DNA of 64,000 bases from contig CAVPYY010000003.1 of NCBI GenBank assembly GCA_963710135.1, forward strand, positions 124,001-188,000, in the 5' to 3' direction. The stretch's first letter is position 1. Each line of letters starts with the position of its first letter. Position numbers and translations under genes: made by a program. The notes beneath the pieces were generated by a model. The model was not told the DNA's origin and did not search any database. It was given only the letters and a program-made list of their open reading frames with translations. This DNA is from SG8-30 sp963710135 (GTDB lineage: Bacteria > Pseudomonadota > Gammaproteobacteria > Steroidobacterales > Steroidobacteraceae). Below are positions 54,257 to 62,686 of this stretch, one piece after another.

Positions 54257-54544
54257 TCAACCGTGGGCGATGGGCTTGTCGGTGAACAGGTAGTCCTTCA
54301 GCTCCTTCGAGAACGCCGGATCCCGGCGCCGGATCCACTCCAGCACCATGGCGGCGTGCTCTTTCTCCTCGTCGCGATTGTGGGCCAGGATCGCCCGGAG
54401 TTCGGGGTCCCGGCAGGCATCGACGCGCTGGTTGTACCAATCGACCGCCTCCAGTTCCTCCATGAGCGACACGATCGCACGATGCATGTCGCGCGTGGCC
54501 TCCGTCAATTCCGCCACGGGCTCGTGGTATCCCTCGTTCGCCAT
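54257..54544 (-). CDS. Encapsulated-ferritin-like protein (EncFtn), without cargo-loading tail
   Basis: The 95-residue protein is one half-ferritin helix pair: YHEPVAELTEATRDMHRAIV, SLMEELEAVDWYNQRVDAC and NRDEEKEHAAMVLEWIRRRD. Ferroxidase residues known from Rhodospirillum EncFtn align as Glu30, Glu60 and His63. EncFtn forms a decamer that oxidises iron, normally inside an encapsulin nanocompartment. The C-terminus stops at PIAHG, where known EncFtn proteins continue into an encapsulin-binding peptide, and no encapsulin gene is in the window. Confidence 0.88.
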   Translation of the reverse strand: MANEGYHEPVAELTEATRDMHRAIVSLMEELEAVDWYNQRVDACRDPELRAILAHNRDEEKEHAAMVLEWIRRRDPAFSKELKDYLFTDKPIAHG

Positions 54545-54634
54545 CTTATGTCTCCTGAAATTTGCGGCCGGCGCGGCCCGGGCGCCCTCGGACCGATTCT
54601 GTCGGGTGACGACGGCGTCGCCAAGCCGGGGTTC

Positions 54635-56098
54635 TCACAGGCCCAGACTCGGCCACAACTCGTCGACCCGCTCGCGCACGGCAGCACTCATCTGGATCGG
54701 GCGGCCCCATTCGCGGCGGGTCTCGCCGGGCAGCTTGTGCGTCGCGTCGAAGCCGATCTTGCCGCCCAGCCCCGCGACGGGCGAGGCGAAGTCCAGATAG
54801 TCGATCGGCGTGTTGTCCACCAGCACCGTGTCGCGCACCGGATCCATGCGCGTCGTCATGGCCCAGATGACGTCTTGCCAGTTGCGGGCATCGATGTCGT
54901 CATCGGTGACGATCACGAACTTGGTGTACATGAACTGGCGCAGGTACGACCAGACGCCCATCATCACGCGCTTGGCGTGACCGGGATACTGCTTCTTCAT
55001 CGTCACGACGGCGATGCGGTAGGAGCAGCCCTCGGGCGGCAGGTAGAAGTCGACGATCTCGGGAAACTGCTTGGTCAGCAGCGGCACGAAGACCTCGTTC
55101 AGGGCAACGCCGAGAATCGCCGGCTCGTCCGGCGGGCGGCCGGTGTAGGTGCTGTGATAGATGGGTTGCCGACGGTGCGTCATGCGATCGATGGTGAACA
55201 CCGGGAACTTCTCCACCTCGTTGTAGTAGCCGGTGTGGTCGCCGAACGGTCCCTCGTCGGCCAATTCATCCTGGTGGATGTGGCCTTCGAGCACGATCTC
55301 CGCGCTGGCGGGCACCATGAGGTCGCCCACCGACGAGCGCACCACCTCGGTCCTGCCGCCGCGCAGCAGCCCGGCGAAGGCGAACTCGGAGAGCGTATCG
55401 GGCACCGGGGTCACCGCCGCCAGCACGGTCGCCGGGTCGGCGCCGAGCACGACCGCCACCGGAAAAGGCTCGCCGGGTCTCGCCTGCTGCCAGTCCCGGA
55501 GGTCGAGCGCGCCGCCACGATGGGCCAGCCAGCGCATGATGGTGCGGTTGCGCCCGATCACCTGCTGCCGGTAGATGCCGAGATTCTGGCGCTCACGCCG
55601 CGGTCCTCGCGTGATCACCAGTCCCCAGGTGATCAGCGGTCCGGCATCCCCCGGCCAGCAGGTCTGCACCGGCAGGCGCGCGAGATCGACGTCGGGGCCT
55701 TCGAAGACCACCTCCCGGCAGGGCGCATCGCGGACTTCCCGCGGCGCCATGTCGAGCACCTTGCGAAACAGCGGCAGCTTCTGCCACGCGTCCTTCAAGC
55801 CCTTCGGCGCCTCCGGCTCCTTCAGCGCGGCCAGCAGCCGGCCGACCTCGCGCAGGTCCGCGACGCCGGTCTGTCCCAACGCCAGCGCCACGCGTTCAGT
55901 CGTCCCGAACAGATTGCCAAGTACCGGCATCTCGTGACCCGTCGGTCGCTCGAACAGCAGCGCGGGTCCGCCAGCCTTGAGGGTGCGATCGCAGATTTCG
56001 GTCATCTCCAGCTCGGGGCTGACCGGGATGCCGATGCGCTTGAGCAGGCCCCTGGATTCGAGCCCTTGCAGGAATTCGCGTAGATCCCGGTACTGCAT
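54635..56098 (-). CDS. ubiD: UbiD-family 4-hydroxy-3-polyprenylbenzoate decarboxylase
   Basis: The 487-residue protein starts at ATG (MQYRDLREFLQGLESRGLLK). Motifs for the prenylated-FMN enzyme: RQNLGIYRQQVIGRNRTIMR, EIVLEGHIHQDELADEGPFG (with the E/D metal and catalytic Glu), DHTGYYNEVEKFPVFTIDRM and FVIVTDDDIDARNWQDVIWA. The usual partner, flavin prenyltransferase UbiX, is not here. It acts in ubiquinone synthesis; the ferredoxin reductase 2 kb away is the only redox neighbour. Confidence 0.95.
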   Translation of the reverse strand: MQYRDLREFLQGLESRGLLKRIGIPVSPELEMTEICDRTLKAGGPALLFERPTGHEMPVLGNLFGTTERVALALGQTGVADLREVGRLLAALKEPEAPKGLKDAWQKLPLFRKVLDMAPREVRDAPCREVVFEGPDVDLARLPVQTCWPGDAGPLITWGLVITRGPRRERQNLGIYRQQVIGRNRTIMRWLAHRGGALDLRDWQQARPGEPFPVAVVLGADPATVLAAVTPVPDTLSEFAFAGLLRGGRTEVVRSSVGDLMVPASAEIVLEGHIHQDELADEGPFGDHTGYYNEVEKFPVFTIDRMTHRRQPIYHSTYTGRPPDEPAILGVALNEVFVPLLTKQFPEIVDFYLPPEGCSYRIAVVTMKKQYPGHAKRVMMGVWSYLRQFMYTKFVIVTDDDIDARNWQDVIWAMTTRMDPVRDTVLVDNTPIDYLDFASPVAGLGGKIGFDATHKLPGETRREWGRPIQMSAAVRERVDELWPSLGL

Positions 56099-56216
56099 CG
56101 ACTGGATTCCCCGTTTCAACGCCTGCCGCAGCAACGCTGCAGTGTCCGATGATGAAGGCTCCGGCTCAAGCGCCGCGCGATGCTAGGCTCGCGCTTGCCC
56201 GCAGGAGGTCCCGGTC

Positions 56217-56654
56217 ATGCGCTTCGAAAACCCGCCCGATGACGCCATTGCGGACCTGCTCGGCACCGCGCGCAACATCGCCGTGGTCGGTCTGTCGGGC
56301 GACCCCGGCCGCACCAGTTACTCCGTGAGCGCCGCCATGCAGCGTTTTGGCTACCGCATCATTCCGGTCAACCCGGCCATCGGCGAGGCGCTCGGTGAAG
56401 CCGCTTACGGCACGCTCGCTGACGCCACGCGGGCGTTGCGCGCCGGCGAGCGGATCGACATCGTCAACGTCTTCCGCCGGCCCGAACACGTCGCGGCGAT
56501 CGTCGCGGAGTGCATCGCGCTCGGGATGCCGGCGTTGTGGCTGCAGGAGGGCGTGATCGACGTCGAGGCGGCACGCAGCGCGCAGGCCGCGGGCCTTCTG
56601 GTCGTGATGGATCGCTGTATCTTCAAGGAACGGGCGCGGCTGGGCACCGTCTGA
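56217..56654 (+). CDS. CoA-binding domain protein (YccU family)
   Basis: The 145-residue Rossmann protein has NIAVVGLSGDPGRTSYSVSA, the CoA-binding Gly-rich turn, then GYRIIPVNPAIGEALGEAAY, IDIVNVFRRPEHVAAIVAEC and PALWLQEGVIDVEAARSAQA, which define the YccU/DUF1830-like single-domain group. It probably senses or binds CoA or nucleotides; no enzymatic role is known. The start is ATG 56217 with CAGGAGGTCC upstream. Confidence 0.88.
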   Translation: MRFENPPDDAIADLLGTARNIAVVGLSGDPGRTSYSVSAAMQRFGYRIIPVNPAIGEALGEAAYGTLADATRALRAGERIDIVNVFRRPEHVAAIVAECIALGMPALWLQEGVIDVEAARSAQAAGLLVVMDRCIFKERARLGTV

Positions 56655-56769
56655 CCGGCCTGGCGTCTCCAACAGCCGCCAGGTGAACCGGCGAGGGTGA
56701 ATCCCCTAGCGCAGCCTGGTACACAGGACACAGGCTCATAGAGGCGGTCCGGCCGCCGCGGAGGTCGCC

Positions 56770-57330
56770 ATGAACTCCATCCTGGTAGCGTATGCGAGCG
56801 GGGAAGGCCAGACCGCCAAGATCGCCGAGTACATTTCGCGGGTCCTGACGGAGGAGGGCTACCTGGTCGATGTGGTGGACACGGCCAGCGGCCGCGCCGC
56901 GGAGGTGTTGCCCACTTACCCGGCGGCCATCCTGGCCGGGTCGGTGCACGTCGGCCGCCACGCCGCGGCGCTCGGGGAGTTCGTTCGCGCCAACCGGGCG
57001 TGGCTGGCCGGTATCCCGAGCGCTTTCGTCTCCGTCAGCCTGACCGCCGCCCGGCAGGACGAACGCAGCGAGAGCGAGACCACCCGCATGCTCGAGGAAT
57101 TCCTGGCGCAGACGGGATTGGCGCCGTTGCGCACGCTGCGGCTGGGCGGGGCGCTGCGCTACAGCCGCTATGGGGCCATCAAGCGCTTCATCATGAGGCG
57201 TATCGCACGCAAGGCCGGCGGCGGCACGGATACCTCCCGCGACTTCGAATACACGGACTGGCGGGCGCTGCGGCAGTTCGTCCTGGAATTCGTGCGCGAC
57301 CACGACGGCTCGCCGCGCCTGGCCGCCTAG
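56770..57330 (+). CDS. Flavodoxin-domain protein, HemG-type menaquinone-dependent protoporphyrinogen dehydrogenase-like
   Basis: The 186-residue protein begins MNSILVAYASGEGQTAKIAE, the flavodoxin phosphate-binding loop. AAILAGSVHVGRHAAALGEF and FVSVSLTAARQDERSESETT match HemG, and the C-terminal GTDTSRDFEYTDWRALRQFV is the HemG-type ending. HemG couples protoporphyrinogen oxidation to quinones. It may supply heme synthesis, but is not adjacent to hemCD (about 6 kb). Confidence 0.82.
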   Translation: MNSILVAYASGEGQTAKIAEYISRVLTEEGYLVDVVDTASGRAAEVLPTYPAAILAGSVHVGRHAAALGEFVRANRAWLAGIPSAFVSVSLTAARQDERSESETTRMLEEFLAQTGLAPLRTLRLGGALRYSRYGAIKRFIMRRIARKAGGGTDTSRDFEYTDWRALRQFVLEFVRDHDGSPRLAA

Positions 57331-57353
57331 GCGAGCGGCCGGACGATCCAAAG

Positions 57354-57379
57354 AAAAGGCCCGCTTGCGCGGGCCTTTT
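57354..57379. terminator. Bidirectional intrinsic terminator
   Basis: AAAAGGCCCGC and GCGGGCCTTTT form a perfect 11-bp stem around a TTGC loop. A tract on one side and T tract on the other allow termination of both the HemG-like gene (+) and the RRM gene (-). Confidence 0.92.
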
Positions 57380-57401
57380 CGGATGCATCACGGCTGGATG
57401 C

Positions 57402-57746
57402 TTACCAGCGGCCACCGCCGCCGCCGCCACCGCCGCCGCCGCCGCGATAGCCACCGCCACCGCCGCCGCCGCCCGGGCGACCACCGCCACCACCGCCACC
57501 GCCGCGAGGACGGTCCTGCGCCTCATTGACGCGCAGCTGGCGTCCACCCATCGGGTGGCCGTTGAGGGCCTCGATGGCCTTCGCAGCGTCACCCTGCGGC
57601 ATTTCGACAAAGCCGAAGCCGCGGGGACGACCCGTATCACGATCGGTCGGCAGCGCGACGGACTCAACCGTCCCGTGCTGGCCAAACAGATCACGCACTT
57701 CCGACTCCGTCGCGGAGAACGGCAGGTTACCAACGTAAATCTTCAT
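57402..57746 (-). CDS. Cold-inducible-type RRM RNA-binding protein with Gly-rich tail
   Basis: This 114-residue protein has one RRM: RNP2 KIYVGNLPFSA and RNP1 RGFGFVEMP (residues about 42-50). The C-terminal 35 residues are nearly all Gly, with RPGG and YRGG insertions and a final RW, like the glycine-rich RNA-binding proteins of cyanobacteria and other bacteria. The Gly tract comes from a GCC/CCG-type triplet repeat on the plus strand (57405-57510). RRM proteins of this class are cold induced and act as RNA chaperones; the long leader fits such regulation. Confidence 0.92.
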   Translation of the reverse strand: MKIYVGNLPFSATESEVRDLFGQHGTVESVALPTDRDTGRPRGFGFVEMPQGDAAKAIEALNGHPMGGRQLRVNEAQDRPRGGGGGGGGRPGGGGGGGGYRGGGGGGGGGGGRW

Positions 57747-58038
57747 AGTCCTCGAATCTCACTCACAACAAACGGATCGAGCGGTGCCGCATGCGACACA
57801 TCGATCACCGGTTACACGGCAGGAACGCGTTCAGGGTCGTCGAACAGCCTCAAGGCCAACAAGCGAACCGCAGGACCGAATCCTGTCACCTGATCGCAGA
57901 CAATTCGTCGGTGCAAGGAGGCGTGATTACGCCTGGAAATGCAGGGCGGAAGGGCAACGATCGCCTTGGAGTGTAACACAACCCCGCAAAAACCAAGCCT
58001 TTATCGGAAAAGCGCCGCCACGGGCGCCCTGACGACGC
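57747..58038 (-). promoter_or_regulatory. Long upstream region of the RRM gene (about 290 bp, no gene)
   Basis: No open frame with coding character is seen in this gap. A weak -35/-10 pair (TTGGTT, TACACT, spacing 15) on the minus strand lies near 57970-57996, which would give a leader of roughly 220 nt. A small hairpin, AGGCGT with ACGCCT, is at 57919-57934. Long structured leaders are typical of cold-shock RNA genes, so a thermosensing function is possible. Confidence 0.4.
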
Positions 58039-59136
58039 TCAGTCGAGCCGCTTGTGGAACCTCAAGGTCGACGCGACGAGCATGACCACCAGGAACAGCG
58101 CGAGCTTGGCGAGCTGCGGCCACATGTCCCACAAGTGGGCGCCGCGGAGGACTATTCCCCTGACAACTTCCACGAAGTGGGTCAGCGGCAGCAGCTGGGC
58201 GATCCATTGGGCTGCCACGGGCATCCCGTCGAACGGAAACATGAAGCCCGACATCAGGATGGACGGCAGCATGGTGACGAAGGCCAGCTGGAAGGCCTGG
58301 AACTGCGTCTGCACGAGGGTGGAGATGAACAGCCCGAGTGCCAGCGTCGCCGCGATGAACAGCGCCGCGCCCGCGTACAACTCCACCAGGCTGCCGATGA
58401 TGGGGACCCGGAACAGCGCATGCCCCAGGAGCAGGATCAGGGTGGTCTGGACCATCCCGATTGCCACGTAGGGCAGCAGCTTGCCGGTCATGAGCTGGCC
58501 GCTGGTCACCGGCGTGGTGATCAGCAGCTCCAGGTTGCCGCGCTCACGCTCGCGGACGACCGCGCCGGCGGTGAACACGACCATGGTGATGTTGAGGATG
58601 GTGCCGACCAGCGCGGGCACGATCTGCACCGCGGTGCGCTTCTCCGGGTTGTAGGCGATGCGGATCTCGAACGGTGCCGCGCCGCGGCGCTGGACACCGT
58701 GACGGGTGAGCACCGGCAGGTTGGCCAGGCCCTGTGCGACGTTCTCGAGCGACGGCTGGCTGCCGTCCACGATGATCTGCACGGCCGAGCGATCGCCCCC
58801 GGACAGGCGCCGTTCGAGATCCGGCGCGATCACCACGCCGATGCTGGCTTCGCCGCGGGTCAGCGAGTCCTGCAGTTCGGCTTCGCTGCTTGCCTCGCGG
58901 ACGATGTGCATCACCTGCGTCGCCGCCAGATCGCCGACCAGCTGCCGCGACAGCGAGGTGGCGGACTGGTCGAGCACCACCGTATCGATGTCGCGCACGT
59001 CGAAGTTGATGGCATACCCGAACAGCATGATCTGCATGGCCGGGATGCCGACGATCATGCCGAAGGTCACCCGGTCGCGCGCAAGTTGACGGATCTCCTT
59101 GGAGGCGATGGCCAGCATGGCGAGCAGCCAGTTCAT
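58039..59136 (-). CDS. ABC-2 type exporter permease (YhhJ/YbhS family)
   Basis: The 365-residue protein has one N-terminal helix, a large periplasmic domain (DIDTVVLDQSATSLSRQLVG to about residue 170) and five C-terminal helices, with VRERERGNLELLITTPVTSG and SGFMFPFDGMPVAAQWIAQL as the ABC-2 marks. Its ATG overlaps the ATPase stop (ATGA). With the ATPase and the HlyD adaptor it forms a tripartite exporter, probably for drugs or lipids, under the adjacent TetR regulator. Confidence 0.92.
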   Translation of the reverse strand: MNWLLAMLAIASKEIRQLARDRVTFGMIVGIPAMQIMLFGYAINFDVRDIDTVVLDQSATSLSRQLVGDLAATQVMHIVREASSEAELQDSLTRGEASIGVVIAPDLERRLSGGDRSAVQIIVDGSQPSLENVAQGLANLPVLTRHGVQRRGAAPFEIRIAYNPEKRTAVQIVPALVGTILNITMVVFTAGAVVRERERGNLELLITTPVTSGQLMTGKLLPYVAIGMVQTTLILLLGHALFRVPIIGSLVELYAGAALFIAATLALGLFISTLVQTQFQAFQLAFVTMLPSILMSGFMFPFDGMPVAAQWIAQLLPLTHFVEVVRGIVLRGAHLWDMWPQLAKLALFLVVMLVASTLRFHKRLD

Positions 59137-60087
59137 GCGGCCTTGTCCGGTTCACGCGCCTGCGAGCGCGAGAAGCCCGTCGCCGCGACGAACACGTCCT
59201 CCAGGCTTGCGGGGACACGCTCGATGCTGGCGCTGGCGCACTGCGTTTCCCAGGGCGCGCCGCAGGCTCTCGACCGGCTCGACCGTTGCGCTGTCGAGCA
59301 GTACGTGCAGCCGGCTGCCCAGCTGCGCGATGCTGCGAACCCCCGCGCTGGCGGACAGCGCATGGCGGGCGGCCGACAGGTCGGCGCACTCCACCTCGAC
59401 GACGATCGCGTCGATCTCGCGCATCAGCACCTTGGGCGCGCCCTCGGCGACCACCCGGCCGCGGTCGAGGATGGCCAGCCGATGGCAGCGCTCGGCCTCG
59501 TCCATGTAGTGCGTCGAGACCAGGATGGTGGTGCCGCGCCCCACCAGCTCGAACAGGCTTTCCCAGAAGTCGCGCCGGCTCTGCGGATCGACCGCGCTGG
59601 TCGGCTCGTCCAGCAAGAGCAGTCGCGGTTCGTGCAGCGTCGCGGCGGCCAGCGCGAGGCGCTGTTTCTGGCCGCCGCTCAGGGTGCCGGCACGTCGGGC
59701 GGCGAACTCGGCCAGCCGGTACTCCGCCACGCGTGCCGCCACGCGCTGGCGCTTCGCCAGGCCACGCAGCCCGAACACCTCGCACATGAAGTTCAGGTTC
59801 TCGCGGACGGTGAGGTCCTCCCACAGCGAGAACCGCTGCGTCATGTAGCCGATCTGCCTGCGCACGATCTCGGCCTCGGTCAGCGCGTCGCGCCCGAGCA
59901 CGCTGACTGTGCCGGAGCTCGGCCGCAGCAGGCCGCACATCATGCGGATGGTGGTGGACTTGCCCGAGCCGTTCGGCCCGAGAAAGCCGTAGATCTCGGC
60001 CTCGGGAATATCGAGATCCACGCCGTCGACGGCCACCACGGAGCCGAAGCGCCGCGTCAGGCCGCGGGCCACGATGGCGGTGTTCAC
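59133..60087 (-). CDS. ABC exporter ATP-binding protein, frameshift near C-terminus
   Basis: The gene starts at GTG (VNTAIVARGLTRRFGSVVAV). Walker A is FLGPNGSGKSTTIRMMCGLL, signature TLSGGQKQRLALAAATLH, Walker B LLLLDEPTSAVDPQSRR and the switch His in VSTHYMDEAER. A base is gained (or two lost) near 59240-59250, after which the other frame gives SIERVPASLEDVFVAATG, the usual ending, and a TGA at 59133-59135 overlapping the permease ATG. The repaired protein is about 317 residues. Confidence 0.9.
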
Positions 60088-61046
60088 GGGCTGCCGCCGT
60101 CGAGATGCAGCACGACTTCGACCGGCACACCGGTCGGCAGCGCCGCGGCTTCCGGCTCCGTCAGCACCACCTCGGCGAGGAAGGACAGGCGGCTGCGGTC
60201 GCGCTCGTTGAGCGCGTAATACGGCGTGAAGGCTGCCTCGGAGCTTACGTACCGCACTTCGCCGCGCCAGCTGCGGCCGCTGCCGTCGACCGTGACCTCG
60301 GCCGGAGTGCCGCGGGCCACGCGCGAACGGATCGGCTCGGGCACGAACACCCGGGCGTACGGCTGGCCGTCCGCCAGCAGCACGGCCAGCGGCGCGCCCG
60401 CCGGCGGCCGCTCACCGAGCTCGTACGGCAACGCATCGATGACCCCGGCACGCGGCGCGACCAGGTCGAGCCGCTGCCTCGAGAGCTCTACGCTGGCCAG
60501 CGCTGCACGGGCCTGGTCGAGGCTGGCCACGGCCTGCCCTACCACCTCGCTGCGCGTGCCGCGTTCGAGCTCGAGCAGCTGCTGGCGGGCGGCGGCCTCC
60601 GCCGCGGCGGCGCTGTCGCGCACGCCGCGCTGGCGGTCCAGAGCGCTTTGCGCCAGCAGCCCCTCGCCCGCCAGCTGCCGGACTCGCGCCAGCTCGCGCG
60701 TCTCGGTCCCGAGCCTGGCGGTGGCGCCTTCGAAGCTGGCGCGGGCCGCCAGGATCTGCTCACGGCGTGGACCGGTAACGAGCTCGTCGAGCCGTTGCTC
60801 GGCGGCCTTGACGGCTGCGCGGGCCTGGTCGAGCCGCGCTTCGTGCGCGGCCGGATCGAGGCGCAGCAATAGCTGGCCCTCCTGCACGCGGTCACCCTCA
60901 CCGACCTCGACGGCGATGATCGGTTCGTGTGCTTCCGCGGTGAGTTCCACGCGGTCGCGCTCGAGCGTGCCGAGCAGCGGGTTGTCCTCCGCGCCGGTGC
61001 AGCCCGCCAGCGTCAGCAACATCAGAGGAATCGTCAGCGGCTTCAT
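60084..61046 (-). CDS. HlyD-family membrane-fusion lipoprotein
   Basis: The 320-residue protein begins MKPLTIPLMLLTLAGCTGAE, a lipobox with Cys16. It has a biotinyl-like half motif (EPIIAVEVGEGDRVQEGQLL), a coiled coil (about 75-190, DELVTGPRREQILAARASFE) and a beta-barrel domain (RAGVIDALPYELGERPPAGA, ARVFVPEPIRSRVARGTPAE). Its stop overlaps the ATPase start (GTGA), and it follows the TetR gene with a 4-base overlap. It would connect the ABC exporter to an outer-membrane channel, which is not in the window. Confidence 0.9.
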   Translation of the reverse strand: MKPLTIPLMLLTLAGCTGAEDNPLLGTLERDRVELTAEAHEPIIAVEVGEGDRVQEGQLLLRLDPAAHEARLDQARAAVKAAEQRLDELVTGPRREQILAARASFEGATARLGTETRELARVRQLAGEGLLAQSALDRQRGVRDSAAAAEAAARQQLLELERGTRSEVVGQAVASLDQARAALASVELSRQRLDLVAPRAGVIDALPYELGERPPAGAPLAVLLADGQPYARVFVPEPIRSRVARGTPAEVTVDGSGRSWRGEVRYVSSEAAFTPYYALNERDRSRLSFLAEVVLTEPEAAALPTGVPVEVVLHLDGGSP

Positions 61047-61708
61047 GGCAGCTCTCCGCGTGCGGTGCCGGCCGCATACAGCCGGGCGGTGTGTTCGACC
61101 AGCTCCTGGATCCACGCCTCGTCAGCCTTGAAGTTGAGCGCGCGTTCCAGGACCGGCATTGTCAGGAACGGCCACAGGCCCAGGCTGAGCAGGGACACGA
61201 GCGCGAGGCGCGGCTCCAGGTCGGCGCGCAGCTGGCCCTGGCTGGCCGCACGCTCGATCAGCTGCAGCAGCCTCGGCGCCATGCGCCCGGCGAAGTCGCG
61301 CACGAAGCGGTCACGAAACTGGCCGTCGGGCGACAACACGTCGCGAATCAGCAGCCCAGGAATCCAGGGGTGCGCCGCGATCACCTTCATGTACGCGGCC
61401 AGGAACCCGGCAAGGTCGACCTGCTCGCGGGCTGGGCCGGCGAGCACCTGCTCGATCTTCTGGACCAGCGGGCCGATCGCCTCCTCCAGCATCGCCGCGC
61501 ACAGACCGTGCTTGCTGCCGAAGTAGTACTGCACCATCGCCGGCGCGACACCGGCACGCCCGGCGACCTGCCGTGCGGACACGCTGCGGTAACCGTAGCG
61601 AAGAAACAGGCTGTGTGCCGCCTCCAGCAGCGCAGCCCGCACGTCGCGCTCCTGGGACCGGGCCGGGCGGCCGGGACCACGCGCAGCCAACTGCGTGGAC
61701 GACTTCAC
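61043..61708 (-). CDS. TetR/AcrR-family repressor of the exporter operon
   Basis: The 221-residue regulator starts at GTG (VKSSTQLAARGPGRPARSQE). The HTH is RYGYRSVSARQVAGRAGVAP followed by AMVQYYFGSKHGLCAAMLEE (residues about 36-75). The remaining alpha-helical domain, including KIEQVLAGPAREQVDLAGFL, binds ligand. The gene is first in the operon with HlyD, ABC and permease, all translationally overlapped, so it likely represses its own operon. A dyad sits just upstream. Confidence 0.92.
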   Translation of the reverse strand: MKSSTQLAARGPGRPARSQERDVRAALLEAAHSLFLRYGYRSVSARQVAGRAGVAPAMVQYYFGSKHGLCAAMLEEAIGPLVQKIEQVLAGPAREQVDLAGFLAAYMKVIAAHPWIPGLLIRDVLSPDGQFRDRFVRDFAGRMAPRLLQLIERAASQGQLRADLEPRLALVSLLSLGLWPFLTMPVLERALNFKADEAWIQELVEHTARLYAAGTARGELP

Positions 61709-61725
61709 GAGCCGCGGTGTATCGA

Positions 61726-61743
61726 ATTAACCATGTGTTCAAT
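61726..61743. promoter_or_regulatory. Candidate TetR operator, imperfect palindrome
   Basis: ATTAACCATGTGTTCAAT is an 18-bp imperfect dyad (ATTAAC and GTTCAAT halves) 18 bp upstream of the TetR-family GTG, in an AT-rich island. Position and form fit autoregulation. The 267-bp gap 61709-61975 otherwise holds no recognisable gene. Confidence 0.4.
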
Positions 61744-61975
61744 AATCACGCTGCAAACCGCCGCGGGCAAGGCCAGGGCGTCGATCGCGCGTTTAATTTT
61801 GGGGAATGGGCAGCGGCGGGGCGCTGCCGGGCCCTGCAAACAGGCACCGGCGGGGGGAGGTCGAATCAGGCGGCCGCGGGGCCTCGAGAAACGACGCCGG
61901 TGCCTGGCTGCAGGGTCCGGGCCAGGGACACTGCTGAAGGCTACCGGTCGCGCCAGCGCGCGTCGGTGACCTGGG

Positions 61976-62686
61976 TTACCGAAGCGCCGTACCGCTGGCC
62001 ACCGGCGCTATGCCCGCCACCCGCGCCAGCCCGGGCCCGTCGAGAATCTCGATGCGTTCCCGGCCCGTTCTCACCAGTCCGTGCTCGGCGAAACTCCGCA
62101 CGATGCGGCTGACTATCTCGCGGACACTGCCCAGCTCGTCGGCCAGCTGCTGATGCGTCGCGCGGACTTCCGGCCCACGGCGGATCAGCAAGGCGGCGAG
62201 GCGCTGGTCGAGCCGCTGGAAAGCCACTGCCTCCACGGTCTGCATCAAGTCGGCGATCCGCTCCGAGAACAGGCGGAACACGTAGCGCCGGAATCCCTCG
62301 CTGCTGGACAACAGCCGCTCGAAGGTGGGTCGCGGCAGCACGAACACGCTGCTGTCGCTCATCGCCACGCCGCGGGCGTCGTATTCCACGGATCCCAGCA
62401 GGCAACTGCTGGAGAGTATGCAGCTGTCGCCGGCGTCGACGTGGTAGAGCTGGATCTCGCGGCCGTTGTCGGCAAGCTTGCTGACCCCGATGGAGCCCTC
62501 CAGCACGAACGGGAATCCCGAGCAGGGCTGCGCTTCATCGAACATCACCGTGCCGGCCGGCACCCTGCGCAGGCTGCCCTCGGACACCAGGCGGTCCACT
62601 TCGGCCGGCGCCAGATCGCGCAGCGCCGGATACTGGCGCAGCAGCTGCTCGCGCAATGCCAACTGCGCCGGGCTCAGCGCCGTCAT
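61976..62686 (-). CDS. Crp/Fnr-family transcription regulator
   Basis: The 236-residue protein starts at ATG (MTALSPAQLALREQLL) overlapping the upstream pyruvate carboxylase stop by four bases. The cNMP-like sensor domain (VMFDEAQPCSGFPFVLEGSI, IQLYHVDAGDSCILSSSCLL) is followed by a winged helix with THQQLADELGSVREIVSRIV. Cys residues at about 56, 88 and 94 are not in the Fnr cluster arrangement, so a plain Fnr sensor is unlikely. Translational coupling suggests control tied to pyruvate metabolism. Confidence 0.88.
   Translation of the reverse strand: MTALSPAQLALREQLLRQYPALRDLAPAEVDRLVSEGSLRRVPAGTVMFDEAQPCSGFPFVLEGSIGVSKLADNGREIQLYHVDAGDSCILSSSCLLGSVEYDARGVAMSDSSVFVLPRPTFERLLSSSEGFRRYVFRLFSERIADLMQTVEAVAFQRLDQRLAALLIRRGPEVRATHQQLADELGSVREIVSRIVRSFAEHGLVRTGRERIEILDGPGLARVAGIAPVASGTALR

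Noticed and set aside
53527..56134. Encapsulin nanocompartment operon around the EncFtn-like gene
   Set aside because: No HK97-fold shell gene is present; neighbours are ParA and UbiD.
57405..57520. Triplet-rich repeat that could suggest a CRISPR or satellite
   Set aside because: The repeat period is three and it encodes the Gly tail of the RRM protein; there are no spacer-like unique segments.
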